DNA of 64,000 nt from Alistipes sp. dk3624 (GTDB lineage Bacteria; Bacteroidota; Bacteroidia; Bacteroidales; Rikenellaceae): positions 2,728,001-2,792,000 of the forward strand of contig NZ_CP045651.1 of the NCBI RefSeq assembly GCF_009557455.1, read 5' to 3'. Position numbers and translations under genes: made by a program. This document shows positions 25,295 through 34,354 of the stretch, piece by piece. A model generated the notes under the pieces. That model saw nothing but the letters and a program-made list of their open reading frames with translations. It was not told where the DNA came from and ran no database searches. Every line of letters begins with the position of its first letter. Position 1 is the stretch's first letter.

Positions 25295-28114
25295 CTATTC
25301 TTGTTTGGCGATTCCGTTCATCACTACTTCCACCCGGTTCGGCGAATCGGAAATCTTCTTTGCGAGCCGGGCGATGTCTTCCGGGGTGATCGCGTTCAGC
25401 GTTTTCAGGTATTCGGTGTGCGAGTCGGTTCCGTAGCGGTAGAAAGAAGTGAGCTGCCCCAGCCAATAGCCGTTTTCCTTGATCGACTGCGCATAGCTTT
25501 TCTGTAAGAACTCTTTCACTTTGTCGAAAGCGGCTGCGGTCGGGCCTTCGTCGCCCACTTTTTTCAGTTCGGCCAGCGCCCGGTCGGCCAAAGCTTCCGA
25601 TTTCTCGTTGCTCGTATCGAAACTGATCGTGAACGCATACCGGTTGTACGGTTCGCGCAGCAGCGAAGCCTGCGTGCTGACCCCATAGGTACCTCCCTCC
25701 TCGGCGCGGATCGTTTCGACATAGACGATGTCCATGATCTGTTTGAGAAAGGTCATTTCGAGTTGGTCTTTCAACGAATAGCGTTCGTCGCCGCTGATCG
25801 TGACGACGACCGTCGCTTTCGGTGTGGATACTTCTTTGTCGAAGCGGGATTCGCGGTTTCCCGGCACGATGAATTCGATGTGCCGAGCCGTTTCTTTCTG
25901 CGCTGAACCCGGCAGCGAGGCGATATACCGTTCGATGTCGGGACGTATGCTCTGCGGATCGACGTTACCGACGAAGATGAACGTGAAATCCGCCGCATTG
26001 GCGAAACGCTGTCTGTAAAGTTCCAGAATCCGGTCGTACGAGTAGCCGTCGAGACGCTGCGGCGTCAAGCGGCGGTAGCGCGGGTTGTTCCCGTATATCG
26101 CCCGGTTTAACGTATCCTGCATCGTTATCGAAGGATTGGCTTCCTGGTTGGCCAGGACGGTGCGCGTCTGGTTTTTCCAGGCCGAGAACAGGACGGTGTC
26201 TTCGCGCGGTTCGGTGAACAGCAGGTGGGTGAGTTGCATCAATTCCGAAAAATCTTTCGGCGAACAACTGCCCGAAACGCCTTCCGACGTGCTGCCGATA
26301 TAGGGTTGGTAGGAGATCCGTTTGCCGGCGAGTTTCTTTTGCAAGTCGGTCGGCCGGAATTTGCCCAATCCGCCGACGAGCGCCGTACCGGTCGGGAAAT
26401 TCATGTACAACGAATCGCCGTCTCCGTAGGCGGAAGTTCCTCCGAGGCTGATCGCTTCGAATAGGATTTCGTCGCTCTTGAAATCGGTCGGCTTGAATAC
26501 GACGCGCGCTCCGTTGCTCAGCGTCCACACTGTCGTGCCGAATACCGGGTCGGTCTGCTCGGAAACGACGGTTCCCGCCTGCGGTTCGCGGTCGAGAAAT
26601 CCGCCTTCGTCCAGTTTCTCCTCGTACGGGGTCACCGGGGCTTCGTACGCTTTGCGGTAGGCTGAGACGAATTCTTTTTCGGTCGGGAAGTTCAGCGAGT
26701 CTTTGGACGGGGCCATCATCATCAGCGCGATGTTGTGATCCGGGAACATCGTCCTGAAGATATCGTTGATGCTGTCCAGAGTGATCTCCGGAGCGCGTTT
26801 CAGATAGTAATGATACAGGTATTCGGCGCTCGCAAGCGGTTCGTTTTCGAGGAAATTATCGAGGCACTCCTGCACGTAGGTATCGTTTTTGACCTTGTTC
26901 CGTTCGTTGTATTTATTCTCGAAGTAGCTGGCCAGTTTCGCCTGCGCCCGCTGGTATTCGGGTGCGGTGAAGCCGTATTCGCGGGCCCGCTTCAGTTCGC
27001 CGATCCCGGCGTCGAGCGCCCGCTGCCAGGCGTCGTCCCGGAAGGCCACGTAAAGCTGATAAGCGCCCTTGGTTTTGGCCAGGAAATAATCGTCGTCGCC
27101 GAATCCCGCATACAGGTACGGAGGGTCGGCCTGTTGGGTCAGTTCGGCCAGTCGCGCGTTCAGCATGATCGAAAACGTAGACTGAATATAATCGTTGTCG
27201 AGCGCTTCGGTCGTTTTCATTCGTTCGGGCGTCAGCTTGTCGTGTTTGTAGAAAACGGCCAGCGACGAAGAGGTCGCTTCCGGATCGGTGGCGATGGCTG
27301 CGATCGGTTCCGCATTGTCTTCTACCGGGAAATATTTCCGTTCGGCGGCGCGCTTGTGGCGCGGGATATCCTGCCACATTGTTTTGATCCGCGCCTCGAC
27401 GCTGTCCACGTCGATGTCGCCCACGACGACGATCGCCTGCAAATCCGGACGGTACCATTTTCTGTAATAATTTCTCAGCACTTCGTACGGAAAATTGTCG
27501 ACCACTTCCATCAATCCGATCGGCATTCGGCTCGCATAACGATTGCCGTTCGGGTAGAGTTTCGGCAGCAGGCTGTCGTACATCCGGAGCGTCGCGTTGC
27601 TGCGCGTGCGCCACTCTTCGTGGATCACTTTGCGCTCGCGGTCGATCGCGTCGTCTTCGAGCAGGATGAATCCCGACCAGTCGTGCAGGATCAGCAGGCA
27701 GGAGTCCACCAGTCCCGGCTTTACGGTCGGCACGTCGGTAATGTTGTAGACCGTTTCGTCGACCGAAGTGTAGGCGTTCAGATTCGCGCCGAACTTGATG
27801 CCGTTCTGTTCGAGGTAACCGGTGAGTTTCCCGTCCGGGAAGTTTTTGGTTCCCGCGAAAGCCATGTGTTCGAGGAAGTGCGCCAGTCCGCGCTGATTCT
27901 CCTCTTCGAGAATCGATCCGACCCGCTGGGCGATGTAAAAGTTGGCCCGTTCTTTCGGCAGGTCGTTGTGCCGGATGTAATAGGTCAGACCGTTCGGCAG
28001 TTTTCCGACGCGCACCGCCGTATCGACCGGAACGGGCTGGTATTTCGGTGCGCGGTGGCCGTACATACTCGCAGCGGCGAGCACGACGGCGGCAGTCAGA
28101 ATCAGTTTTTTCAT
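25295..28114 (-). CDS. M16-family zinc peptidase, periplasmic
   Basis: 939 residues with a signal peptide (MKKLILTAAVVLAAASMYG). The inverted zinc motif HFLEH is at H79/E82/H83 (GLAHFLEHMAFAGT), with the downstream Glu in the region near residue 150. The length matches two fused M16 halves, the second inactive as usual. Such enzymes degrade peptides in a closed chamber. It lies between argH and the M20 gene in the same orientation; a weak hairpin near 25262-25285 separates it from argH. Confidence 0.94.
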   Translation of the reverse strand: MKKLILTAAVVLAAASMYGHRAPKYQPVPVDTAVRVGKLPNGLTYYIRHNDLPKERANFYIAQRVGSILEEENQRGLAHFLEHMAFAGTKNFPDGKLTGYLEQNGIKFGANLNAYTSVDETVYNITDVPTVKPGLVDSCLLILHDWSGFILLEDDAIDRERKVIHEEWRTRSNATLRMYDSLLPKLYPNGNRYASRMPIGLMEVVDNFPYEVLRNYYRKWYRPDLQAIVVVGDIDVDSVEARIKTMWQDIPRHKRAAERKYFPVEDNAEPIAAIATDPEATSSSLAVFYKHDKLTPERMKTTEALDNDYIQSTFSIMLNARLAELTQQADPPYLYAGFGDDDYFLAKTKGAYQLYVAFRDDAWQRALDAGIGELKRAREYGFTAPEYQRAQAKLASYFENKYNERNKVKNDTYVQECLDNFLENEPLASAEYLYHYYLKRAPEITLDSINDIFRTMFPDHNIALMMMAPSKDSLNFPTEKEFVSAYRKAYEAPVTPYEEKLDEGGFLDREPQAGTVVSEQTDPVFGTTVWTLSNGARVVFKPTDFKSDEILFEAISLGGTSAYGDGDSLYMNFPTGTALVGGLGKFRPTDLQKKLAGKRISYQPYIGSTSEGVSGSCSPKDFSELMQLTHLLFTEPREDTVLFSAWKNQTRTVLANQEANPSITMQDTLNRAIYGNNPRYRRLTPQRLDGYSYDRILELYRQRFANAADFTFIFVGNVDPQSIRPDIERYIASLPGSAQKETARHIEFIVPGNRESRFDKEVSTPKATVVVTISGDERYSLKDQLEMTFLKQIMDIVYVETIRAEEGGTYGVSTQASLLREPYNRYAFTISFDTSNEKSEALADRALAELKKVGDEGPTAAAFDKVKEFLQKSYAQSIKENGYWLGQLTSFYRYGTDSHTEYLKTLNAITPEDIARLAKKISDSPNRVEVVMNGIAKQE

Positions 28115-28166
28115 ACGTCCGAATTTTAGGTTTGTCCGATCCGTTTCGTCGGCGTGGTCGGATTCG

Positions 28167-29228
28167 TTACAATATCGCGGATAACATCTTTATATACAGT
28201 TCGATCCCTTCGCGTATTTCGCTCAAATGGACGAATTCGTCGGCGCTGTGCGACCGGGCGCTGTCCCCGACGCCGAGCTTCAGCGACGGGATGTCGAGCA
28301 GCGCCTGATCCGACGTCGTCGGCGATCCGTAAGTCGTGCGTCCGAGCGCCAGGCCCGCTTGTACGATCGGATGATCCGGCCGGATGCTCGACGGTCGCAG
28401 GCGCGTGGAACGCGCTTTCACTTCGCAGCTCACATGCTCCTTAATAATCTCTAAAACCTCCTCGTTCGTGTAACGGTCGGTGACGCGGATATCCACCGTG
28501 AAGCGGCATTCGGCCGGAACCACGTTGTGTTGCGTTCCGGCCGAGATGATCGTCACGCTCATCTTGACCGCACCGAACAGGTCGGACACCTTCGGGAAAC
28601 GGTACGTGCGGAACCACTCGATGTCCTGCATCGCCTTGTAGATCGCGTTGTCCCCCTCCTCGCGCGCCGCGTGTCCGGCTTTGCCGTGCGCCGTACAGTC
28701 GATGACCATCAGTCCGCGTTCGGCGATGGCCAGTTGCATCAGCGTCGGTTCGCCGACGATCGCGAATTCCAGCGGCCCCAATTCCGGGATCACGCATTCG
28801 AGTCCGTCGTGCCCGCTGTTCTCCTCCTCGGCCGTGATCGCTACGCATAAGTTATACTTCAGGTCTTTCCGGTCGTAAAAATGCAAAAAGGCTGCCAACA
28901 GCGATACCCCGCTGGCCCCGGCGTCGTTGCTGCCGAGCCCGTACAGCCGGTCGCCCTCGACGGTCGCTGCGAACGGGTCGCGCGTGTAGGCGCCGTTCGG
29001 TTTGACGGTGTCGTGGTGCGAGTTCAGCAGAATGGTCGGTTTGGCCGGGTCGTAGTGGCGGTTGAACGCCCAGACGTTATTCTTTTTCCGGTGCACTTCC
29101 ACGCCGCGTTCTTGCAGGAATTCGGCCAGCAGCCCGGCGGTTCCGGCTTCTTCTTTGCTGAACGAAGGGGTTTGGATCATCTGTCGCAACAGAGCGACCG
29201 CATTTTCGTATAATTGTTCCGTTTCCAT
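28167..29228 (-). CDS. argE: M20 metallo-hydrolase, acetyl/succinylornithine deacylase-like
   Basis: 353 residues. M20 metal ligands are visible in LLNSHHDTVKP, GLGSNDAGAS and AEEENSG. In Bacteroidota an M20 enzyme of this kind releases ornithine from N-succinyl- or N-acetylornithine, and the presence of argH two genes downstream supports this. The specific substrate is inferred. Stop/start spacing to rlmB is 4 bp, so they share a transcript. Confidence 0.82.
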   Translation of the reverse strand: METEQLYENAVALLRQMIQTPSFSKEEAGTAGLLAEFLQERGVEVHRKKNNVWAFNRHYDPAKPTILLNSHHDTVKPNGAYTRDPFAATVEGDRLYGLGSNDAGASGVSLLAAFLHFYDRKDLKYNLCVAITAEEENSGHDGLECVIPELGPLEFAIVGEPTLMQLAIAERGLMVIDCTAHGKAGHAAREEGDNAIYKAMQDIEWFRTYRFPKVSDLFGAVKMSVTIISAGTQHNVVPAECRFTVDIRVTDRYTNEEVLEIIKEHVSCEVKARSTRLRPSSIRPDHPIVQAGLALGRTTYGSPTTSDQALLDIPSLKLGVGDSARSHSADEFVHLSEIREGIELYIKMLSAIL

Positions 29229-29232
29229 AGCG

Positions 29233-29976
29233 TTATCGATTGTTTATCCGTTGCCGCGCCGTTTCGAACAGCATGACGGCGGCGGCGGCCGAAACGTTCA
29301 GCGACTCGATGCTGCCGACGATCGGGATCGCCAATTGGAGATCGCACATCTTGAGCACCTCTTTCGAAATGCCTACGTCCTCGCTGCCCATTACCAGCGC
29401 GGTCGGCTTGGTCAGGTCGGCCTCGAACAGCAGCGTGTTGCTCTTTTCGGTGGCCGCTACGATCTGCAGTCCTTCGCTTTGCAATATTCTCAGCGTGTTG
29501 CGGACGCTGCCGACCCGACTGACGGGAATGACGCTCAGCGCTCCGGCCGAACTTTTCATCGACTCGGCGTTGACCGGCGCGGAGTTCTTGACCGGCATGA
29601 TCAGCCCGTGCGCTCCGGCGCATTCGGCGCTGCGGGCGATCGCCCCGAAGTTGCGCACGTCGGTCACCCCGTCGAAAACGACGACCAGCGGCGTTTCGTC
29701 CTCCGGAATCCCAGCCAGCATGTCGTACACGTCGACATATTCGATCGCCGCCGTCAGCGCGACGGCCCCCTGGTGGTTGCCGTTGCGGGTCAGGTAATTC
29801 AGTTTTTCGATCGGAACCCACTGCACGTGGATGCGCTTGCTGCGGCACAGTTCGGCCAACTCGTTCAGCAACACGCCGTCGGCGCCCTTTTTCAGGTACA
29901 CTTTTTCGAGCTGTTTGCCCGCCTCGATCGCCTCGATGATCGGGCGTAGCCCGAATATCATGTTTTTCTTTTCCAT
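29233..29976 (-). CDS. rlmB: 23S rRNA (guanosine-2'-O)-methyltransferase RlmB-like
   Basis: 247 residues, SpoU/TrmH family. An N-terminal L30e-like substrate-binding domain (FGLRPIIEAIEAGKQLEKVYL) precedes the knotted methyltransferase with motifs NFGAIARSAECAGAHG, VMGSEDVGIS and IPIVGSIESLNVSAAAAVML. It methylates G2251 (E. coli numbering) in the ribosomal P loop using S-adenosylmethionine. Confidence 0.94.
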   Translation of the reverse strand: MEKKNMIFGLRPIIEAIEAGKQLEKVYLKKGADGVLLNELAELCRSKRIHVQWVPIEKLNYLTRNGNHQGAVALTAAIEYVDVYDMLAGIPEDETPLVVVFDGVTDVRNFGAIARSAECAGAHGLIMPVKNSAPVNAESMKSSAGALSVIPVSRVGSVRNTLRILQSEGLQIVAATEKSNTLLFEADLTKPTALVMGSEDVGISKEVLKMCDLQLAIPIVGSIESLNVSAAAAVMLFETARQRINNR

Positions 29977-30023
29977 CGTTTTTCTTTTTTCGGGCTTTGG
30001 TCGCCCCGGCGTTGCCGCCGGGT

Positions 30024-31979
30024 CTACGAGGCCAGCGTTTCTTTCAGGTTTTCCAGCGTGATGCTGAGTTCTTCCCAGCGGTACGTCAGTTTATTGAGTT
30101 TGTCTTTCAGTTCGTTGTAATGCGCGTAGAAGCTGCCGTCCGCCAGGTCGATGCCGTGTGCGGCGGGGTCGGCCAACTGCCGGTCTTTTTCGGCGATCTC
30201 CTTTTCGAGCGCCATGATCTCCTGTTCGGCCTTTTCGACGTCGCGTTCCGCTTTGCGGAGCTGTTTTTCGGCTTCCCGTTTCTGTTCGTACTGCGCCTTG
30301 CCGGACGGCCCTTTGGGCTTTTGTTCGGCTGTAACGACGGGAGCTTTCTGTTCGATTTCGCGCATCGACTCGATTTGCCGGTCGCGTAGGAAATCGTAAA
30401 TGCCGCCCAGGTGCTCCTTGACCCGTCCGTCGCGGAATTCGTATACCCGTTCGACCAGCCCGTCGAGGAACTCGCGGTCGTGCGAAATGACGATTACCGT
30501 GCCGTCGTATTTTCTGACGGCGTCTTTGAGGATGTCCTTCGAACGCATATCCATGTGGTTGGTCGGCTCGTCGAGTACCAGCAGGTTGTATGGTTCGAGC
30601 ATCAGCCGGGCCATAGCCAACCGCGCCCGTTCTCCTCCGGACAGTACGCGCACCTTCTTGTCGATGTCCTCGCCGCGGAACAGAAATGCCCCCAGGATAT
30701 CGCGCAGTCGCGTCCGAATGTCGCCGACGGCCACCCGGTCGAGCGTGTCGAATACCGTGAAATCGCCGTTCATCAGGTCGTCCTGATTTTGTGCGTAGTA
30801 GCCGATGCGGACGTTGTGTCCGATGCGGACGCTGCCTTCGGTCGGCTCCAGTTGCCCGATCGCCATCCGCGCGAACGTGGTTTTCCCTTCGCCGTTGCGG
30901 CCGACCAGCGCGATTTTTTGTCCGCGTTCGATCGTAAACGTCGCGCCCGAAAAGACGTGCTTTTCGCCGAAACTTTTGCCGGCGTCTTTCGCTTCCACGA
31001 CGATCTGTCCCGAACGCGGGGCCGGCGGAAACTTGATGTTCAGCCGGCTGAGGTCTTCCTCGTCCACTTCGATCCGTTCGATCTTTTCGAGTTGCTTGAT
31101 GCGCGACTGCACCTGGTTCGATTTGGTCGGCTTGTAACGGAAGCGTTCGATGAAGTCTTCGGTCTGTTCGATCATCTTTTGCTGGTTCACGTAGGCCGCC
31201 ATCTGCTGCTCGCGCCGTTCGCGCCGCAGCTCGACGTACCGGCTGTACGGCACGCGGTAGTCGTACACCTTGCCGAGCGATATTTCGATCGTCCGCGTGG
31301 TGACGTTATCGAGGAATGCGCGGTCGTGCGAAATCAGCACGACCGCGCCGTTGTACTCCTTCAGGTAGTTTTCGAGCCATCCGATGCTCTCGATGTCGAG
31401 GTGATTCGTGGGTTCGTCGAGCAGGAATACCGACGGCCGGCGAAGCAGCAGCTTCGCCAGTTCGATGCGCATCCGCCATCCGCCGCTGAACTCGCTGGTC
31501 GCCCGTCCGAAGTCGCTTCGTTGGAAGCCCAGTCCGAGCAGCGTCTTTTCGACCTCCTCCTCGCGGTTCATCCCGCCGAGAATGTGAAAGCGGTCGGTCG
31601 CATCGTTCAACCGGTGCAGCAGCTTTTCGTACCCCTCGCTTTCGTAGTCCGTCCGCTCGGCGATCTCCCGGTTCAGTTGCTCGATTTCGCGTTCGAGTCC
31701 GATCACTTCCGAAAAGGCCGATTCGGTTTCGGCGAACAGCGTGGTCGTGTCGGCCACCTTCATCTGTTGCGGCAGGTAGCCTACCGTGCAGTCGCCGTTG
31801 CGCGAAACGGTTCCCGACGAGGGCGGCTGTTCTCCGATCAGCACTTTCAGCATCGTCGATTTTCCCGCTCCGTTCTTGCCCACCAGACCGATCCGGTCTT
31901 TGGCATTGATCAGGAACGATACCTCCCTGAACAGATCCCAACCCCCGAAGCTGACCGTAAGATTGTCTACCGATATCAT
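30024..31979 (-). CDS. ABC-F family ATPase (ribosome-associated)
   Basis: 651 residues with two ABC cassettes and no membrane segments: Walker A GKNGAGKST at ~37 and GRNGEGKTT in the second half, signatures EFSGGWRMR and LSGGERARL, and Walker B VFLLDEPTNHLD and LLVLDEPTNHMD. A ~90-residue linker with alternating charged residues joins the cassettes, and a C-terminal coiled coil follows (EKREAEKQLRKAERDVEKAEQ region). ABC-F proteins bind the ribosomal E site to relieve stalling; some protect against antibiotics, which the sequence alone cannot show. Confidence 0.93.
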   Translation of the reverse strand: MISVDNLTVSFGGWDLFREVSFLINAKDRIGLVGKNGAGKSTMLKVLIGEQPPSSGTVSRNGDCTVGYLPQQMKVADTTTLFAETESAFSEVIGLEREIEQLNREIAERTDYESEGYEKLLHRLNDATDRFHILGGMNREEEVEKTLLGLGFQRSDFGRATSEFSGGWRMRIELAKLLLRRPSVFLLDEPTNHLDIESIGWLENYLKEYNGAVVLISHDRAFLDNVTTRTIEISLGKVYDYRVPYSRYVELRRERREQQMAAYVNQQKMIEQTEDFIERFRYKPTKSNQVQSRIKQLEKIERIEVDEEDLSRLNIKFPPAPRSGQIVVEAKDAGKSFGEKHVFSGATFTIERGQKIALVGRNGEGKTTFARMAIGQLEPTEGSVRIGHNVRIGYYAQNQDDLMNGDFTVFDTLDRVAVGDIRTRLRDILGAFLFRGEDIDKKVRVLSGGERARLAMARLMLEPYNLLVLDEPTNHMDMRSKDILKDAVRKYDGTVIVISHDREFLDGLVERVYEFRDGRVKEHLGGIYDFLRDRQIESMREIEQKAPVVTAEQKPKGPSGKAQYEQKREAEKQLRKAERDVEKAEQEIMALEKEIAEKDRQLADPAAHGIDLADGSFYAHYNELKDKLNKLTYRWEELSITLENLKETLAS

Positions 31980-31986
31980 CGTTTGT

Positions 31987-32637
31987 CTATACGTTCAACA
32001 GTTTGTGGATTGTCTCTTCCGGATTCGGGCTGGCGAATACCGTGCTTCCGGCAACCAGTACTTCGCATCCGGCGGCATACACCTCGGCGGCGTTATCCAG
32101 CGTGATTCCGCCGTCGATCTCGATCACCGCCTGCGACCCGCAGCGGTCGATCTCCCGACGCAGTTCGGCCACTTTCTCGGTCGATCCCTCGATGAACGAC
32201 TGTCCGCCGAAGCCCGGTTCGACGCTCATGATCAGCACCAGGTCCAGTTCATTGAGATAGGGTACGATTGCCGATACCGGCGTTTTCGGCTTGATCGAAA
32301 CGCCGGCTTTGACGCCCGCCTTTTTGATCGTCGCGATCGCGCCGTGCAGGTCGTCGGTCGCTTCGAGGTGGATCGTGACGATGTCCGCGCCGGCCTTGGC
32401 GAAGCGTTCGATGTATTTTTCCGGATTGACGATCATCAGGTGCGTGTCGAGCACCTTTTTCGTTCCTTTGCGGATCGGCGGCATCAGTGGAAATCCGAAC
32501 GAAATGTTCGGCACGAATACGCCGTCCATCACGTCGATGTGCACCCATTCCGCTTCGCTGCGGTCGAGCATCGCGATATCATCGGCCAAATGTCCGAAGT
32601 CCGCCGAGAGCACCGAAGGGGATATGATTCTTTTCAT
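31987..32637 (-). CDS. rpe: Ribulose-phosphate 3-epimerase
   Basis: 216 residues from the ATG at 32637 (MKRIISPSVLSADFGHL); the ORF is open to 32679, which is within the promoter. TIM-barrel motifs: HIDVMDGVFVPN, HLEATDD, MSVEPGFGGQSF, EIDGGI. It interconverts ribulose-5-phosphate and xylulose-5-phosphate. It is first in the minus-strand run, with a TACCTTTG -7 element at 32677-32684. Confidence 0.96.
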   Translation of the reverse strand: MKRIISPSVLSADFGHLADDIAMLDRSEAEWVHIDVMDGVFVPNISFGFPLMPPIRKGTKKVLDTHLMIVNPEKYIERFAKAGADIVTIHLEATDDLHGAIATIKKAGVKAGVSIKPKTPVSAIVPYLNELDLVLIMSVEPGFGGQSFIEGSTEKVAELRREIDRCGSQAVIEIDGGITLDNAAEVYAAGCEVLVAGSTVFASPNPEETIHKLLNV

Positions 32638-32676
32638 GTTTTCTGAAGTTTTGGTTTTGTAAATGTCAAATTTGTA

Positions 32677-32705
32677 CAAAGGTAATGATTTTATAGCTAT
32701 TTTTG
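32677..32705. promoter_or_regulatory. Divergent promoters for rpe and rmuC
   Basis: The minus-strand -7 element TACCTTTG (32677-32684) faces rpe and the plus-strand -7 element TATTTTTG (32698-32705) faces rmuC. The two sit 13 bp apart, so their -33 regions overlap. Confidence 0.6.
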
Positions 32706-32747
32706 TTCTGCGGCCGGCGTTGCCGGCTAAATTTAAAGGACAGGAGA

Positions 32748-34091
32748 ATGATCGAAGCGGGTTTGTTGTTCATCGGATTGGTTGCGGGAATCGCTGCGGC
32801 GGCGTTGGCTTTCCGGCCGGCGTTCAGGCGGTATGCGCGGACGGAAGAGGCGTTGAAAGCGGATAATGAAGCCAAAAACGCACAGTTGATCGACCTGAAC
32901 CGCCAGGCCGCCGAACGGGCGGCCCGGTGTGCGGCCCTCGAGGAGAAATTGCTCTATCAGCAGGCCGAAGCCGAGCGCGAGCGCGCCCGCCGCACCGAAG
33001 AGATCGCCGCGCTGCAAGAGCAGCAGCGTCTCGCTTTTAAAAATCTGGCTAACGACATTCTGGAGGAGAAGAGCCGGCAGTTCAAGCAGAGTAACCGGGA
33101 ATCGCTGGAGTCGTTGCTGAAGCCGTTCCGGGAAAATATCGAAGGATTCCGCAAACGGGTCGACGAAGTGTACGACAAGGAGGCGCAGCAGCGTTTCTCG
33201 CTGAAAGAGGAGATTCGCAGCCTGAACGAGATGAACCGCCGGATGTCCGAGGAGGCCAACAACCTGACGCGCGCGCTGAAGGGCAATTCGAAGGTGCAGG
33301 GCGATTGGGGCGAAATGATCCTCGAAACGATCCTCGATAGTTCGCACTTGGTCAAGGGGATTCATTATTTTACGCAGGAAAACCTCAAAGACGCTGCGGG
33401 CAACAACCTGCGTCCGGACGTGATCCTGAACCTGCCCGATCGCAAGCAGATCGTCGTCGACTCGAAAGTGTCGCTGACGGCTTATGTCGCCTATACCGAA
33501 AGCGCCGATCCGGACGAAGCGTCGCGCGCGGTGAAGAATCACCTGCGGTCGGTGCGCAGTCATATCGACGAGCTGGGCAGCAAGCGTTACCAGGCGCTCG
33601 TAGACTCGCCGGATTTCGTCATCATGTTCGTGCCGAACGAGCCGGCGTTCTTGCTGGCGATGCAGCACGACCCGACGCTGTGGAGCGACGCTTATAATAA
33701 AAAGGTGATCGTCAGCAGTCCGACGAACCTGTTCGCGCTGCTGAAATTGGTCGACGACCTGTGGAAGCGGGACAAGCAGAACAAGAATGCGATCGCGATC
33801 GCCACCGAAGGGGCGAATCTGTACGACAAATTCGTCGGTTTCGCCGAGACGCTGACCGATCTGGGGCGCAGCGTTTCGGCTGCCGGGGAGAAATACGAAC
33901 GGGCGATCAAACAATTGAAAACCGGCAGCGGCAACCTGATCCGGCGTACCGAGCGGTTGCGTGAGCTGGGGGTGAAAGCCACCAAAGACCTGCCTGCGCA
34001 GTTGTCCGATTACGACGATGGCGACCCGTTGCCGGGGGCGCAGGACGGCCGCTCGGGGCTTCAGGTTGAAAAAAATAACGGTATCGGTTAA
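32748..34091 (+). CDS. rmuC: DNA recombination protein RmuC
   Basis: 447 residues from the ATG at 32748, which has a clear AGGAG six bases upstream. An N-terminal membrane anchor (residues 2-22) is followed by a long coiled coil (~30-180) and the conserved RmuC nuclease-like domain (GNSKVQGDWGEMILETILDSS, IVVDSKVSLTAYVAY, FVPNEPAFLLAM). RmuC limits inversion and rearrangement at repeats; its biochemical role is not settled. Confidence 0.95.
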   Translation: MIEAGLLFIGLVAGIAAAALAFRPAFRRYARTEEALKADNEAKNAQLIDLNRQAAERAARCAALEEKLLYQQAEAERERARRTEEIAALQEQQRLAFKNLANDILEEKSRQFKQSNRESLESLLKPFRENIEGFRKRVDEVYDKEAQQRFSLKEEIRSLNEMNRRMSEEANNLTRALKGNSKVQGDWGEMILETILDSSHLVKGIHYFTQENLKDAAGNNLRPDVILNLPDRKQIVVDSKVSLTAYVAYTESADPDEASRAVKNHLRSVRSHIDELGSKRYQALVDSPDFVIMFVPNEPAFLLAMQHDPTLWSDAYNKKVIVSSPTNLFALLKLVDDLWKRDKQNKNAIAIATEGANLYDKFVGFAETLTDLGRSVSAAGEKYERAIKQLKTGSGNLIRRTERLRELGVKATKDLPAQLSDYDDGDPLPGAQDGRSGLQVEKNNGIG

Positions 34092-34098
34092 ATTTTTC

Positions 34099-34128
34099 TT
34101 GTTTTTTCCCGTTTTTGTCGTACATTTG
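34099..34128 (+). promoter_or_regulatory. Promoter of the aromatic amino-acid operon
   Basis: TTG at 34099-34101, 19-bp spacer, TACATTTG at 34121-34128, just after the rmuC stop. Transcription would start near 34135 and produce a ~220-nt leader before pheA. Confidence 0.75.
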
Positions 34129-34175
34129 CACAGTTAAAAAATAAAGTATAACAAGCTAATCAGTTCAGAGGGACG

Positions 34176-34259
34176 ATGAATCAGCTTTCGCTTTTTTGGG
34201 GTTATTATTTTTACTTCTACTTTTTTACCAAAAGCGGACTGGGGTTGCGTTGCCGATAG
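34176..34259 (+). CDS. Aromatic leader peptide of the pheA operon
   Basis: A 27-codon ORF too short for routine gene calling, with GAGG placed four bases before the ATG. Residues 7-17 read FWGYYFYFYFF: ten of eleven are aromatic (five Phe overall, four Tyr, one Trp). The stop is TAG at 34257-34259. The peptide itself is probably not functional; its translation senses charged tRNA-Phe and tRNA-Tyr. Ribosomes that stall in the aromatic run leave the antiterminator strand at 34236-34246 free, whereas ribosomes at the stop codon cover it. Confidence 0.85.
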   Translation: MNQLSLFWGYYFYFYFFTKSGLGLRCR

Positions 34260-34302
34260 CGAAGATAAGTGCTTGTGCGAAAAATAATAAAAATCCCGGT
34301 CC
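34236..34302 (+). promoter_or_regulatory. Antiterminator of the pheA attenuator
   Basis: GGACTGGGGTT (34236-34246, inside the leader ORF) pairs over all 11 bases, with two G-U wobbles, to AATCCCGGTCC (34292-34302). The second strand contains most of the left arm of the terminator, so this pairing and the terminator exclude each other. Confidence 0.8.
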
Positions 34303-34322
34303 GTAAGGAGCCGGGATTTTTT
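34290..34322 (+). terminator. Attenuator terminator upstream of pheA
   Basis: 10-bp outer stem (34290-34299 with 34311-34320), an inner TCC/GGA closing a GTAA loop, and a run of six T at 34317-34322. It lies between the leader ORF and pheA (start 34355), the classic position for amino-acid attenuation. Confidence 0.88.
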
Positions 34323-34354
34323 GTCGATACGGAAGATGTAAAAGAGACAGGAAG

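Noticed and set aside
26735-28129. 464-codon open frame opposite the M16 peptidase
   Set aside because: Antisense shadow; no recognisable domain and full overlap with a gene bearing clear catalytic motifs.
30411-32105. 564-codon open frame opposite the ABC-F gene
   Set aside because: Antisense shadow of Walker-motif gene.
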